This document shows, piece by piece, positions 1 through 12,150 of a DNA stretch of 64,000 nt (the first letter of the stretch is position 1; each line of letters begins with the position of its first letter). The position numbers and the translations under genes are program-made. The stretch comes from Halichoerus grypus (Eukaryota; Chordata; Mammalia; Carnivora; Phocidae): positions 6,520,001 to 6,584,000 of the forward strand of contig NC_135726.1 in assembly GCF_964656455.1 (NCBI RefSeq). Reading direction: 5' to 3'. The notes below the pieces were generated by a model that was not told the DNA's origin, did not search any database, and was given only the letters and a program-made list of their open reading frames with translations.

Positions 1-194
1 CAAGGGTGTTGGGCTGTTGGACATACAGGACGGCAGTTACCCTGACAGCTAGATGGACAAGTGAGATGCACTGCAGAACCCTCGGTTTTAACAGGGTCAC
101 CCGTGGGAGAGCAGAAAGAACCCAACTTTAGAAGAATCTAGCAGACATGCACTTAAAAGTCCAACTCGGGATGGGTTTCTTTATTCTGGCTTCG

Positions 195-310
195 CCTCTA
201 CTTTCTCATCTGTAAAATGGGAACAAATATCCATCCCATAGGCAGATACACCTGAAAGAACCTGGTAAAATGTAAACTGTTTCAGGAGCTGTAGAATGAA
301 AGTCCTTTGA
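195..310 (+). mobile_element. MIR fragment
   Basis: TTCTCATCTGTAAAATGGGA marks the MIR core; the tRNA head is missing. Confidence 0.65.
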
Positions 311-1440
311 AAGCCTACATATTGGGGGGTGAGGGAGACTGTGCTGATCTCCAGTGGGGAATATTCCAGTCTTGCGCTTCCATAGGAGGTTCTGGAATAA
401 CAGCATTCAAATGATGAGGTAGCTGTTACGGCCGTGCTTCATATTCACACAGAAATGTTGGATGAACTGTTTTCTAGATGTTTCAGAGTTTTAAGTGATA
501 CTAGAGGAACTGGCTGAGCTTCTCTTCCCTCCAGGGACCCCTTGTCTCCAGGGGAGCAGGGAATGCTCTCTAACAGGAGTCCAGGAGGAGGAACTGGACA
601 TGCCCATCTTAGCCTCCTTGTCGGGTTCTGGTCCGATCTGTCCCCCTGGCGCTAGGGGGGAGCTGCCTCTAAGAGGCCGGTGGGCGTCCACCAGGGCCAG
701 ACAGAGTGAGCAGGTCAGGGGCCCGAGACGGCATCTAAGCCAGACTCCACAGGAGGCACAAGAAGAGCAGACCTTCTTGTTGCCGTATATCAGTTATCCG
801 GGTTTCTCAATTGTTTCCAAATTCAGGAGATGACAAGAAAGAGAGGAGCTTTATGAACTGGCCAGCTAAAACCCCAAACACTGACCATCACAAATGTCTT
901 TAAATACTCACTGTTCCGGGGTTATTGAGTTTAATGTTTTCTCCCTCTTACTGGAAACTCAATGGGAGTAACCCCGTCACGGGATATGGGGAAGGACCTT
1001 AAATGGTATCCACATTTTGTTAGGTCTTAACTGTGATGTATTTTAACATGAATTGGAAAAAATACACATCTAGCACCTCTAAACTTGAGGATCAAAGTTC
1101 CTTTTATATAAATTTAAGTTAAAAAACAGTGAGTCCATTTCAAAATATGTTTTAGTTATAGAACAGGTAGAATGCAGATAGAACAAAAACCATTAAGACA
1201 TTATAGAAGGGCTCACCACCTTTCACACAGCCTGCTGAAATTTTAATTTGCTCTGCTTTAAACCAGTATTCTTTATCAAAATTACACAGAAGACCTTCAC
1301 AGTACAGACTATGTATAGAACCCGCCCTCCCCCCACCCCCACCCCCTCACTGGACCAGTTTTTGATTGGGTGTGGCTTTTTTTTTTTTTTTTTGGAGCCA
1401 TCTATGCTTCTGACACTCTTTCTCAAATATCATTTGATTA

Positions 1441-1634
1441 TGGGGCGCCTGGGTGGCTCAGTTGGTTAAGCCACTGCCTTCGGCTCAGGTCATGATCCTG
1501 GAGTCCCGGGATCGAGTCCCGCATCGGACTCCCTGCTCGGCGGGGAGTCTGCTTCTCCCTCTGACCCTCCCCCTTCTCATGCTCTCTCTCAAATAAATAA
1601 ATAAAATCTTTAAAAAAAAAATATATATATATAT
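1441..1634 (+). mobile_element. SINEC (Can-SINE), full length
   Basis: The element has the GGGCGCCTGGGTGGCTCAG head, a CT-rich body, an AATAAAATCTTT end and an A/AT tail. A perfect 16-bp target-site duplication, AAATATCATTTGATTA, lies at 1425-1440 and 1635-1650. Confidence 0.97.
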
Positions 1635-2194
1635 AAATATCATTTGATTATCAATTTTACGAAGTTTGCCCTATATGCATAGGGCTGGCACTCTCTGTCC
1701 AATACCGGTCTTTAAATCAACTCACCTTTTTCAACTGAATATAAATACATATATATATATTTAAGGAGTTTATCTTTGGTAAAAAGAAAACCAGTCCCAC
1801 CCACCATACACAACAGGAATTGTACAACACAGAGGCAGTGGAAATAGGACATTATTAAATTCTGCCTAGAAATAGCTGATGCCACAGACCATACCCTCAG
1901 TGTGGCTCGGAGTTATAAAAGGTGAGAAGAAAAGGTTCGAGGGAGTGAGGCCGACTGAACAGTACTGGACTCACAGATGGAGACAGAAGTCACAGCGGTG
2001 GTGACCTCCTGGGGGCAGCAGTTTAGGGAGTGGTCTAGATCTGATGTGGACGGGAGGTGGGGTGTGGAAGTGGTCACAGAGGTGTCCCTATGTGTAAATT
2101 TGAGCTTACACTCACCATTTGTGCATTTTACCAAATGCAAACCTTCCATGTGGAGGTGGGTGTGGTTATTAAGAGGGAACCCCAGGGATCCTTG

Positions 2195-2500
2195 TCATGA
2201 TGGAACTACCTAGTATCTCGACTGTGGTGGCAGATACAAAGAACGTACATGTGATAAAATCGTATAGAACTCTACATGCATGCACACGCACACACACAGG
2301 ACAAGTAAAACTGGGAAACCTGAACAAGATCATGAGTGGACTGAATCAACGTCAATACCCTGGCTGTGCTTGGCACACTGAAGTTTCACAAGATGGGACC
2401 ATTGGGAGAAACTAACATCTACATGAGATCTCTCTGTATTACTTCTTACAATTTTACATGAATCTATCATTATCTCAATACATTTTTCAATTAAAAGATA
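2195..2500 (+). mobile_element. L1ME-like 3' end
   Basis: ACTGGGAAACCTGAACAAGA, TGGGACCATTGGGAGAAACT and GATCTCTCTGTATTACTTCT followed by TTATCTCAATACATTTTT match an old L1 3' UTR. Confidence 0.75.
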
Positions 2501-3217
2501 AAGAGTATCAAGAAAGAAAAAAAAAACACGCTAATACCAAACAGATGTTCTCCTTGACACACTCAGGGAGACCACAAGGGACCTGCAAAGGGAACCACTG
2601 GTGACTCCTGTTCCCTGGGCCTGGTCTCCCCTGGGGGACAGTGTCAAGAGACTTCCTCCCACTGGGCTACTTCTCCATCCCAGGAACTGACTCCGGGCTT
2701 GCCTTGTACCAGGATCCAGACTATTTCCAGCCAGGCCAGAAATAGATGCTCATGCAGCCCTCTGATAAGCCAGTCAGAAACCCAGAGGAAGTGGCCAGCA
2801 GGGGGCCTGGAGCCAGGCCCGGCCCAGGGGCCCACAGATTCGAGAGGGCAGGAGCGACGACAGCCAAGAACACGGTTTCTGTGAACGTCTGCCAGGAGTC
2901 TGTGCACAGCCCCGGGAGAAGGCAAACGTGGACCCATCTCAGCAGCAACCACTCATTTCAACACACCCTCCCCTAACCTCAGCCCAACAAGCAGCGGTGC
3001 TGGTAAACATATGCTCACTCTTTCAGCGGATGCTTTGTCCTTGTTTTTTTTTATAGGAAAAGAAAGGTTCCGAGAACACAGACTATTCTGTTCAACTCCG
3101 ACAAAATTCTAGAAGTTGACTGATGTTGAATCCTCCCATGGAAGATGCTGGTTTGCATCTTCCTACCCACCTCTTGACTTCAGAGAAAACCAGAGAAGAG
3201 AAAAGGGAAGGGAAGCT

Positions 3218-3425
3218 ACATTTACAGAAACATCTAGTACAGCCAAGCAGTGTGCCAGGGATTCTGACACGTGTGAGCTCACGTGAGGCTGATATCACCA
3301 TCTGCATTCCAAAGATGGGGACACTGAGGCAGAGAGTCAGTGACTTTCCAAAGCTACACGAGTCGAGCCCGGATTTCAACCCCAGCAGCCTTAGCTCCCA
3401 AGCCTGTCCTCTTAACCACAACACA
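3218..3425 (-). mobile_element. MIR, nearly full length
   Basis: Runs from GCAGTGTGCCAGGGATTCTG through GGGGACACTGAGGCAGAGAG to CCCGGATTTCAACCCCAG and TCTTAACCACAAC. Confidence 0.85.
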
Positions 3426-3610
3426 GGGAAGGATGAGGTCTTTTCCAGGGCAGACCCCCTCCTTCGCCCCTCGGCTCGGCCGTCACCCTGGCCCAGCTGG
3501 GTCCTGCTGGATTCTTGCTCTCAGGAGCATCCTTGCAAGGATCCCAGCCCCGAAACCCTTAGAGGCAGCAGGGGCTCTGACAGCTCCTGGTCTATCAAAC
3601 ACCAGTCAAG

Positions 3611-3805
3611 GGGCGCCTGGGTGGCTCAGTCGTTAAGCGTCTGCCTTCGGCTCAGGTCGTGATCCCAGGGTCCTGGGATCGAGCCCCGTGTCCGGCTCCC
3701 TGCTCAGCAGGGAGTCTGCTTCTCCCACTCCCCCTGCCTGTGTTCCCTCTCTCTCTGTATCTCTGTGTCTCAAATAAATAAATAAAATCTTTAAAAAAAA
3801 AAAAA
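3611..3805 (+). mobile_element. SINEC, full length
   Basis: Complete element with the GTCGTTAAGCGTCTGCC segment and poly-A tail. A perfect target duplication AACACCAGTCAAG lies at 3598-3610 and 3806-3818. Confidence 0.97.
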
Positions 3806-3869
3806 AACACCAGTCAAGTGCTTGGTGTCCAGTGTCTGAGGGATGCCTCCTGCAGCCCCAAGAGGTGAG

Positions 3870-3985
3870 TGGTCCCTGTTATCAGCCTGCCCACTTTGCA
3901 GAAGAGGAAACGGAGGCTCCAGCGGGCTGGGTGAGCTGGGGGTCCGAGCCCTGCCAGTCCGGACCCAGAGCCGGCGTTCTCAGAC
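3870..3985 (-). mobile_element. MIR fragment
   Basis: GCAGAAGAGGAAACGGAGGC then GTCCGAGCCCTGCCAGTCC. It lies just after the SINEC at 3611. Confidence 0.5.
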
Positions 3986-4119
3986 ACCACCCACCTGCTC
4001 CTGCCTGGAGGCGCTTGCACACACTGACCTACCACGTCCGCCGGCAGCAAATGGAGCCCTGCCAAGGTCAAGCCCAGGGTAGAAGCACCTGATCTGGACG
4101 GAGAACAGACCGGACCCTC

Positions 4120-4270
4120 CTCATGAAATATTTATTAGGTGCCAGAACTGACTTCACCGTCTCCTCACTCTTCCTGCCAACCTTGGGAACAAACCCCCAT
4201 TTTCCAGAGTTGGCTCAGGAAACTGAAGTCATTCACTCAGCCACCTGCCTGGGCCTTGATGCCAAAGACA
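4120..4270 (-). mobile_element. MIR fragment
   Basis: ATATTTATTAGGTGCCAGAA and CCCATTTTCCAGAGTTGGC with CAGGAAACTGAAGTCATTCA. Confidence 0.55.
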
Positions 4271-4879
4271 GCAGGGCAGTGACGCACGGGCGTCTCACGG
4301 AGAGCCAGCTGTGGGCAAGGCGGCCCAGCTCTTTCCCTTCCTTTTTCCATTTTCAAGAGAGCTGCTCCCACAACGGCCTCTTGGAAAACCCTGGAATGAA
4401 CAGGCTAGAATCCGAATGAAGGTAGATCCTTTCTTTCAAGCCAAGTCTCAGCAGGTAGAGAGAGATGCCAGGCGTATTCACGGCTCCCACTGCCAGAGTC
4501 AGTCATTAGATAAGACAGGCAGAAATACCTTTCCACCTTGTTAATGATCAACAGGACAGGCTGGGGTTTCCAGACGCCTCCCGCTTCACTGGGGGGGTAG
4601 GGGGAGGAACTGGGCCAGAACACTGGCTCAGGACCCTCCCCACTGACTGAGAGCCACGGTCAAGGGGAAGGGCTCGGAGGGACATCACAGACTGCCAGAG
4701 AAAGCCCTGGTCTTCTAGAAGCCCCTCCCAGTGCCCCAGGGTGAATGCACCACACACCCAGTCACGGTCCACCTGGCCCTCTGGGCCTAGAAAGCCTTCC
4801 CCAGAGAGGTGAAGCCCTCATTCTTTAAAGGGGTGATCTCATCCTGGGTCCATGAGCCTTCATGGGGTCCCTGAACTCC

Positions 4880-5075
4880 AAACACAGGGCTTTCCTGCTT
4901 CTTGCTCTCTGCAGGGAAGGAGCAGGTTCTCTGAGGAATCCAAGAGCAGGAAAGACCGCTCAGCTCAGCTCAAGACCCAGCTCAAATGCCCCCACTCTGG
5001 AGGACTTGCCTTCCGCTTCTCAACTTCCCCTTCCCTGCTTCTCACTTACTGTCATTACTTGTGGCCCCGCGTCAG
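4880..5075 (+). mobile_element. L2 3' region fragment
   Basis: CAAGACCCAGCTCAAATGCC followed by GGAGGACTTGCCTTCCGC resembles the L2 segment with CAGCTCAAATGTCACCTCC. Confidence 0.6.
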
Positions 5076-5439
5076 GGCTGCGGCCCAGCCCCATGCGAGC
5101 CCGTAGGCAAGAAGCCTCACATAGTTACCTATAGCTAACAGGGCACTCCCAGCTCCCCTCTCCTCCCGCGACCCCCTCCCCGCCCAAACCCAGGCAGGAG
5201 GGCTGGCCTGTCTCACGCCTCAGCTTTTCAGGAACAGGTCCGGCCCTCACTATGCCACCAAGAACTCACTGTCAGCCTGCTCACAGAGGTTCATCTAAAA
5301 TGCCAAATTCTGCTCAAAAAGGAAAAGAAGAGCATGCATTAGAAGATATTCTTTTACCCCTCTGTTGTTTAACCTGAGGACTATTCCTGAAATGTGGCTA
5401 CTGCATGGAGTGGGGCCCAAGAGAGGGATGCGGACTGTG

Positions 5440-5650
5440 TCCACCACCACGATAATAACAGCCTCTATCCCCCAAGTGTTTGCAGAAACGGGCATGGAGA
5501 GAAGGCGTTACACGCATTTCCTCATTGGCACTTCATGTACTATAATATTATTATTATTATTCCCATTGAACAGAGGTGAAGACTGAGGTCGCAAGACTAT
5601 AAAGCCCGCAGCTGCTAAGTGCCTCCAAGCTCCAAGCCCAATGGTGGGGC
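5440..5650 (-). mobile_element. MIR
   Basis: ATAATAACAGCCTCTATCCC, ATTATTATTATTCCCATTGA and CAGCTGCTAAGTGCCTCC. Confidence 0.65.
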
Positions 5651-6084
5651 TCGAGTGGTTCCAGCAAGAAGGTGGCCTGCAGAAGTTGATCCCTTCTGCT
5701 GGGGTCAGAGAAGGGCCTTGCTGCCCCTGTTTTGCTTTTGCAAATGAGTCTTCACTGTGGTTAGCAAGCCAGCCCTTCATTTCCCCACCCGGCTCAGTTT
5801 TGCAAACCAAGGTTGGGGGGTGGGGGTGGCAGTTCCTGTTACAGCGAGCTAGAAGGTGAGAGTCTTCCTTCCCTTTCAGAGAAGGCAGGATCAGGGCAGG
5901 AGGGTCCCCCAAACACTCCAGCCCAGGCAGGTCTGTCCCGAGTCCCCTCTGCACAAGGATCCAAGTCCAGCCCAGGGGATATGAACACCAGTCTGACTCC
6001 ACGACCTGGGGCTGAAACCTACAGCCTGCCTCCCCCTTTCCCAGCATTTGCCAGGGACTGAGCCCAACTGGAGCCCGGGGTCAG

Positions 6085-6290
6085 GCAGAGGTCCAAATCT
6101 CAGCCCCAACATAAGGCAGCCACACCCCCTCTGGTTTCCATTTCCCCCTGTAAAATGGACACACAATAAAACTTGAGCCAGGCTCGTGGAGCAGACATGA
6201 GGATTTAAGGGGACAACAGTTGACATCAAGGAGCTTAGCAGAGTGCATTACACAAAGCTAGTGCTAAATGCTTGCTGCTATCACCATAGA
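6085..6290 (+). mobile_element. MIR
   Basis: GGTTTCCATTTCCCCCTGTA with AAATGGACACAC, then GAGGATTTAAGGGGACAACA and AGTGCTAAATGCTTGCTGCT. Confidence 0.75.
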
Positions 6291-6299
6291 TTATCACAG

Positions 6300-6735
6300 T
6301 CCTGGCAACGCCCATCCACTCATTCAGTCAACAAAGAGCCGCTGAGGACCCATGAGCTTGGTGTAGCCGTGGGAGCGGGCCATGCCAAACAGACCAGATC
6401 CCTGCCCTCAAGGAATTACATTGTAAGGGGGGGGGCGGTGCAGACAGATAAGCAAATCAATATATATTACATTTGGTAGCAGTAAGTTCCAGAAGAATTA
6501 AACCAAAGCAGAGTGAGGCACAGTGGGTGATAGGGCAAGGGAAGGACTCTGCTAGCAGGTGTGATCAGGGAGGCCTCCCCAGAGGAGGTGTCCTTTAAGC
6601 TGAGGCTTGAAGGGAGTGAGGGCATATCCAGGTGGGTGTCTGGGGAAGAATATTCCAAGTTGAGCAAACAGCAAGAGCAAAAGCCCCAAGAGGGAAATAT
6701 GCATGGCACATTCTAGAAAGAGTAGGTTACTGGTT
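6300..6735 (+). repeat. Ancient interspersed repeat, family not named
   Basis: CCCTGCCCTCAAGGAATTAC, GGGAGGCCTCCCCAGAGGAG, GAGGCTTGAAGGGAGTGAGG and AACAGCAAGAGCAAAAGCCC form a pattern also seen at 50975-51290. It is a widespread old mammalian repeat whose name I cannot give with confidence. Confidence 0.6.
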
Positions 6736-6744
6736 GGGACACAC

Positions 6745-6783
6745 CGTGTGTGCGTGCGTGCGTGTGTGTGTGTGTGTGTGTGT
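6745..6783 (+). repeat. (TG)n microsatellite
   Basis: TGCG units grade into about ten pure TG units. Confidence 0.95.
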
Positions 6784-6829
6784 AAAGCTCCCTGGAGCCT
6801 TTAGGTCCCCCACTGCCTGCCCATCTCAC

Positions 6830-7062
6830 CTCTCCTGCCTACACCTTCTGATCACACCACTCTGCATCTATCCCTTCAGTCATTCCACCTCCCTGGAGCC
6901 CCATCCCCTCCCTTGCTGCGGCCCCGGGCAGGTGGTGGTCTTCCATTATTTATTTAGTTCTACCTCCCTGCCCCTGGAAGGCAGGAACTGTCCTGCTCAT
7001 GCCTGTAACCACAGCATTCAGGAAAGTGCTTGGCACCAAGTAAGGACTCAGTCAAGAGGCAG
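6830..7062 (+). mobile_element. L2 3' end
   Basis: CCCTGGAAGGCAGGAACTGT, CTGTAACCACAGCATTCAGG and GTGCTTGGCACCAAGTAAGG match the L2 3' end, truncated before the terminal AATAAAT. Confidence 0.65.
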
Positions 7063-7079
7063 AACAAAGCCCCTGGAGA

Positions 7080-7575
7080 GTGGTTTGGCAATCAGGGATT
7101 ATGCTGGAAAGGCACACTCCCTCCCACGCAGTGATTCTACTTCTCACCATTCAACTTGAAGCAACTCCCACCCATGCCAATTGCAGCACTGCTTGCAAAG
7201 GAGAAAGGGAACCCAACGGGAATGTCCAGCACTGGGAGAGGGGGCACCCTGGCTCTGTCATTGGTGGCTCGCTCTACAATAATTATGAAAACACCTATAT
7301 GTACTGATGTAGATAAATCAAAACCCTTCAGTGCCATGTGGTATTCTGGATGGATCCTGGAACAGAGAAACAACATTAGTGGGCCAACTGGTAAAATCCA
7401 AATGAAGTCTACAGTTTAGTTAATAGTCACATACTAATGTTAATTTCCTGGTTTGGGCAAATTCACCAAGTAGCATAGGACAGGGGAAGGTGGGGGAGAA
7501 GGGTATGTGGGAACTCTCTGCGCTAGCTTTACAACTCCTCGGTAAATCCAAAATTATTCTAAAATTAAAAGTTTA
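7080..7575 (+). mobile_element. L1ME-like 3' end
   Basis: AATCCAAATGAAGTCTACAG, ATGTTAATTTCCTGGTTTGG and GGAACTCTCTGCGCTAGC, ending with AAATTATTCTAAAATTAAAA, match an L1ME 3' UTR. The first ~200 bp may be its ORF2-proximal part. Confidence 0.72.
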
Positions 7576-7600
7576 TCTGGGTGGCTCAGTCAGTTAAGCA
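7576..7600 (+). mobile_element. SINEC head fragment
   Basis: Only TCTGGGTGGCTCAGTCAGTTAAG-like sequence of the SINE head is present, directly after the AAAGTTT end of an L1ME-like fragment. The body and tail are missing. Confidence 0.6.
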
Positions 7601-8164
7601 GGAAAAAGGTTGCAAGAAGCTTAAAAATTTATACAAATGGTAACAATTTATTTAAAAGACGTAAACCAACTGTCATGGGTACTTGTGATTCCTGTTATCC
7701 CAGTATATTAACTGTTAAACATTAAAAAAAAAAAAAAAGGTTCACAAAATGGTTATTTCTGAAATGACAGAGGCTTTATAGCCATATCTATAACATTTAA
7801 TTTAAAAAGATCTCAGGCAACTATGATGAAGAAAACACTGAGCTGGTAAAATTGGGTCACTGGGCATCATTTATATTATTTCTCTGCTCTGCTATGTATG
7901 TTTGAAATAAGTCGTCATTGAAAAACTCAAACACCTATTAATTAAAATACGAAAATAAACAAAATGAATGGATGAAAACCACAGAAGCAGAAAAGGGCAG
8001 AGCTGAAGCATATCCCTCATCGTTAAAACTCCGATTCTAGGGTTCTCTGAGGATTCCCGGTCTACACATGTTTGAGAGATTCAATGTTCACTACAGAATT
8101 CCTTCAGTGATCCCTCGAAAACCAGGCTGCAGTTGGCGAGATACGACCTCATCGGGATAAGAGG

Positions 8165-8670
8165 ACACCATCTATTAAAATGTTCGAGGTGCACATCTAG
8201 GGATTCCACCTCTAGGGGCCCATCCTGCACAGGTGTCAGCACAGGTGGACAGGGATACAGGTACGGGGTGGGGGGGGCGGATTTCTATGCTGGATGACTG
8301 GGACGGACCTCCTGCCCCGCACTGCAGCCAACTCTGGAAGCTCACACAGCTGTCAGGAAGGACTTCTGCAGACGCACGCATACTGACCACAAGGCTGCCC
8401 AGAGGACAGGAAGGGGGGGGGGGGGGAGGCGAGCTGCAGAATACGCATCCTGTGGTCCAGCTTTTGTTTAAAAAACTGCACATAAACTTATGTACCTAAG
8501 TGTGTGTGTCTGTAGGTCTACAGACACCTAGGAAAGATGTTCTTAAGAATACACAAATGGTTAGTACTGGTTACCTCCAGGATTTGGAGGAAAGAAGGAA
8601 AAAAACATTTCTCAAATTCTCGCATTTCAAACAATCTTACAGTACACACCTATTATCAGCAGTGCAATAA
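8165..8670 (+). mobile_element. L1M-like 3' fragment
   Basis: The sequence runs GGGATTCCACCTCTAGGGGC, then AAAACTGCACATAAACTTATG and ACACAAATGGTTAGTACTGG. It is typical of old L1 3' tails, with a poly-G insertion at 8415. Confidence 0.5.
8415..8430 (+). repeat. Poly-G tract
   Basis: Long uninterrupted G run. Similar runs occur at about 12626-12640 and 50488-50498. Such runs can be G-quadruplex-prone or mis-sized in sequencing. Confidence 0.85.
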
Positions 8671-9136
8671 TAGTGCAAGGAGGCCCCTTTAGCTCAATGT
8701 CTGCAGGGGCTAAAAACAAAAACAAAAAACAAAAACCCAAAAAATCAAAAAAACTGGAAAGATAGTGAAAGGACAAGAATAGCTGAGTTAACTGGTTCAG
8801 CCACACCGTGGGTTACTCTGAACTCAGTAAAGGGGGTGGACCAGACCATCTGTGCCAGCTGAATTGGAGGGATTTCCTGAAATATTATTTAGTGACAAGA
8901 GCAAAAAGCTGCAGAGATGGTCAAGCCATAAAGAAAAACCAAGCCACCAGCTGGGAAGAGAGGGATGATGGAAAGACACACCTGGGGCTTCTAGAATTGA
9001 AGGACTGTTACATGGTAGTTCATCTTATTAGTATTCATTGTACAAAATAACATGTTGCTTCAAACAAAGAAAGCTTAAAACCACAACACAACTCACGGAC
9101 CTCACCTCCAGCCACTCTGCTCCCAATAGCCTCCCT

Positions 9137-9160
9137 GCTTTTTTTTTTTTTTTTTTTTTA
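9137..9160 (+). repeat. Poly-T tract
   Basis: More than twenty consecutive T without recognisable SINE sequence on either side. Confidence 0.9.
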
Positions 9161-9449
9161 AACACAGCAAGTACTCTCTGGCCACAGGGCCTTGGCACTT
9201 GCCATGATTCAGAACCCATTCTCCTGCAGCACTTACACTTCCTTCTACGTAAGCCATACTGCCCTGGTGCATCTCCAGACCCAAGCCAAGTGTGAACAAA
9301 ACCAACACGAACAAGAAACCAAAACCATGGGCTAGGTGGCAGGATACCTCTAGTGATGAACCCCTGGACTCCGGCCCGACTCCATTCCTTTTCTTTCTTT
9401 TTAATCCAAGATTTGGAAAAAGAAGGAACACAAATTGAGAGGAAAGAAA

Positions 9450-9600
9450 TTCACATTTATTGAAACCTTCCAGGTAACACACCTTTCACCGGGCACTCTG
9501 AAAAATGTTGCACCATTCCATCATCACAGCATCCTTGGAAGGCTGGTGCTGCGTAGGGCAGCTTAGATATAGGAACGGAGTTCTGGCTGCGTTTTATAAC
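9450..9600 (-). mobile_element. MIR fragment
   Basis: TTCACATTTATTGAAACCTT, CACCGGGCACTCTG and CATCATCACAGCATCCTTGG. Confidence 0.55.
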
Positions 9601-10534
9601 TTGTATCAGGTCATACAAGTGTATCTTTCCAGGATCCCGGGGAAGGACACCAAGGACCCCCTGTCAAAACTGTGGCGGATACAAGCAAGTCACTTCATAA
9701 AAATCACAAAGATCCTCCAGAGTCTACACAGATTTTAGAAATTGTTGGCCAGGCAACTGCATCTGGCGGCAGATGTCTTTTGTTAGGTCAAAAACCATGC
9801 TATTTGTTCAAGTGAGCGCTTGACGAAAAGGAGACTTTGCAGTAACAACCTAGGTTTTCAGCCTCTGATCTGCCGCCCCTGAGCCTGCAGAGGGGGGTAC
9901 GATTTGCCCACCCTTTACCAGGCAAGCATGGGTTCCCCACTGACCGCAGTTCCCACCCACCCTGGCATCTCCCCCACCGTGCAGCCCGTATTTGTTCCCG
10001 AGACCCAGCCGTTTCTCTTATTTAGGTCACCTGCCTGGTCTCCTACAGGTTAAGTGAGTTTCTGATCCCTTGTCTGCAACAGAAGAGGTAGGATTTTTAA
10101 AGCCATAAATGAAAGATTCTATTCTTGGGTCTGAAAACTTAATTGCCTATATAGAAGCAGCCTGTGTTCCAAAACATCAACCCTTTGTAAGTATAGTAGA
10201 CATTAATTTACTAGGTGCCTTCCCCTGAGTGCCGTGAAGATGTCGAGTCTTATTTCAGCACAAGGTCAACAGGGAAGTGCATCCTTAGGCCATGCGAGCA
10301 CAGTGGTCATCAGGGAAGCACAGAGCAATTCCTCACGGGAACGAAGGAGGCTGAATGCCCAGAAAAACTCTGGGCCAAGTGTCCTGGCTTCACTCAGCAG
10401 ACTGGTTGTCCGGGGGGAAGCAGGAGGCTGGGTCTGCAGGCTCCAGCAGTAAGGTCCGAGACTTGCAAAGCCATGCAGGAAGAAAGTTCAAAAAACCCAA
10501 GAGTTGCTCAAAATTGTTTCAGCTGCCTTGAAAG

Positions 10535-10730
10535 ACATACTGGAAATAGCAGAGCTATTCCAGCTAAGTGGCTTCAGGAAGGTCATGCTACTTTTTTGAG
10601 GCTCAGTTTCCCCATCTATAACATGGGTAGACTCATCAAGGAGCATAAAGAGGGTTTATAAAGCACCAAGGACAGAGGTAAGGACCACTCAGAGAACACA
10701 GTAAGTGGCTGTTCTTCTTTTAGTGGCTTC
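10535..10730 (+). mobile_element. MIR
   Basis: GAGGCTCAGTTTCCCCATCT followed by ATAACATGGGTAGAC and AAGCACCAAGGACAGAGG. Confidence 0.75.
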
Positions 10731-10734
10731 TCCA

Positions 10735-10945
10735 GCCACCATCACCGCCATTTACTGAGCCTATTATTCAGAGTGCTTTTTATATATTAACATACTTGAT
10801 TCTAAAACATCCCTACGGCATAGGTCCTACTGTGGTTCCCATTTCATCAGTGGGACAGAGACACACAAGATGAAGCAAGTGGACCTCCAGGTCACACTGG
10901 CAAGTATAAAGTGGGGATCTGAACCTAGGAAGTCTGTCTTTGGAA
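10735..10945 (-). mobile_element. MIR, inverted relative to its neighbour
   Basis: CCATTTACTGAGCCTATTAT, GGTTCCCATTTCATCAGTGG and GTGGGGATCTGAACCTAGG. It abuts the plus-strand MIR at 10535-10730. Confidence 0.78.
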
Positions 10946-11221
10946 TGCACCCTTTTGGCCAGGATGCTTACTGGCCCCGCTACCTGTATGAAGAGACAGG
11001 CTTTACTGACATTTTTCTCAGTCCTCCATGTCCAGGCCTGGGATTCTAGCGCTCTGCCCCTGGAAGGGGGGAAACACGTCTCCAAAAGGGGATAAAACCC
11101 ACAGCCCTCAGAGGTGAAGGAGAGGAGTCAGGAGGACTCTGGCGTGGGTAACTGAGCGGAGGCCATGGTGCACCTCTCACCACGTGGGGAAAACAGTTCA
11201 GATTTTAATGGGCAAGGCCTT

Positions 11222-11321
11222 GGGGCGCCTGGCTGGTTCAGTCGGTGCAGCATGCGACTCTCGATTTTGGGGTTGTGAGTTTGAGATTACTTAAAAATAC
11301 AATCTTTAAAAAATAAAAGGA
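11222..11321 (+). mobile_element. Short SINEC variant
   Basis: The head reads GGGGCGCCTGGCTGGTTCAG and ends with AGATTACTTAAAAATAC-type sequence, without the long CT-rich body. Target duplication AAGGCCTT at 11214-11221 and 11322-11329. Confidence 0.88.
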
Positions 11322-11454
11322 AAGGCCTTATTTTTGGTGCCATGTTCCATTTTGGAGAGTTTGAGTCTGAAGGACTCCCTAGATGCCCAAGGAGAGATAA
11401 CCAAGAGGGGCCTGGACATTTCCGGAGTTCCTCCTCCAAGCTCAATGTTCCACT

Positions 11455-11697
11455 TGCTCAATGACTTCTTCTAAGAAGCCTCCTGTGGCCCCCAGTCTGA
11501 TCCCCACGCCTTTCCCTACGATTCCACGGCACCCTGCATGTCCCATAGTAGCATTGTCGCCTTCCTGTCCCTCCCCCCTTTACACAGTGAGCCCTGAGGG
11601 CCAGGGCCTTGCTTTACTCAACTCGGGGACCTCGATGCCAGCACAGCATCCAGTACGTCGTTGGTGCTCAATAAATACTTACCAAATGGACCAGTGA
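11455..11697 (+). mobile_element. L2 3' end
   Basis: CTAAGAAGCCTCCTGTGGCC, GAGGGCCAGGGCCTTGCTTT and TTGGTGCTCAATAAATACTT give a well-preserved L2 3' end. Confidence 0.8.
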
Positions 11698-11734
11698 AAG
11701 GCATCTTGATGGACACACACATTTGGGACTGATC

Positions 11735-12150
11735 AGTTTCCTGTTACTGCTCTAACAAACGACGACACATTTGCCTGCTTAAGACAACACAAATGTCCTA
11801 TATTCCAGCTCTGCAGATGGGCATTCCAAGATGGGTGTGCATTCCTCCTGGAGGCTCCAGCGAGCATCCATTTCCTTGCCTTTTCCCTCCTTCCAGAGGC
11901 CGGCTGCATCTCTTGGCTTGTGGCCTCCCTTCGATCCTTAGAGCCAGAATCGTTCGCCCTCTGACTTTGACCTTCTGCCTCTTTTCCACATTTAAAAACC
12001 ACTGTGAGGTCATGGGGCCCACCCTGATCGTGCAGGATAATCTCCCACCTCCAGCTCTTAACTCGATCACACCTGTCATGTGAGCTCACACATCCACAGG
12101 TCCGGGTACTAGGACGGGGACATCTTTGGGGGCCATATTCTGCCTACACA
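11735..12150 (-). mobile_element. MLT1-type MaLR LTR
   Basis: Read on the plus strand it opens CAGTTTCCTGTTACTGC with ACAACACAAATGTCC, then GGAGGCTCCAGCG, and ends near GGGGGCCATATTCTGCC. This is the reverse complement of the MLT1 pattern, solo and without an internal region. Confidence 0.75.

Noticed and set aside
1441..1634. tRNA gene from the tRNA-like SINE head
   Set aside because: SINEC heads keep A- and B-box-like sequence but do not fold as functional tRNAs; all copies have SINE bodies and tails.
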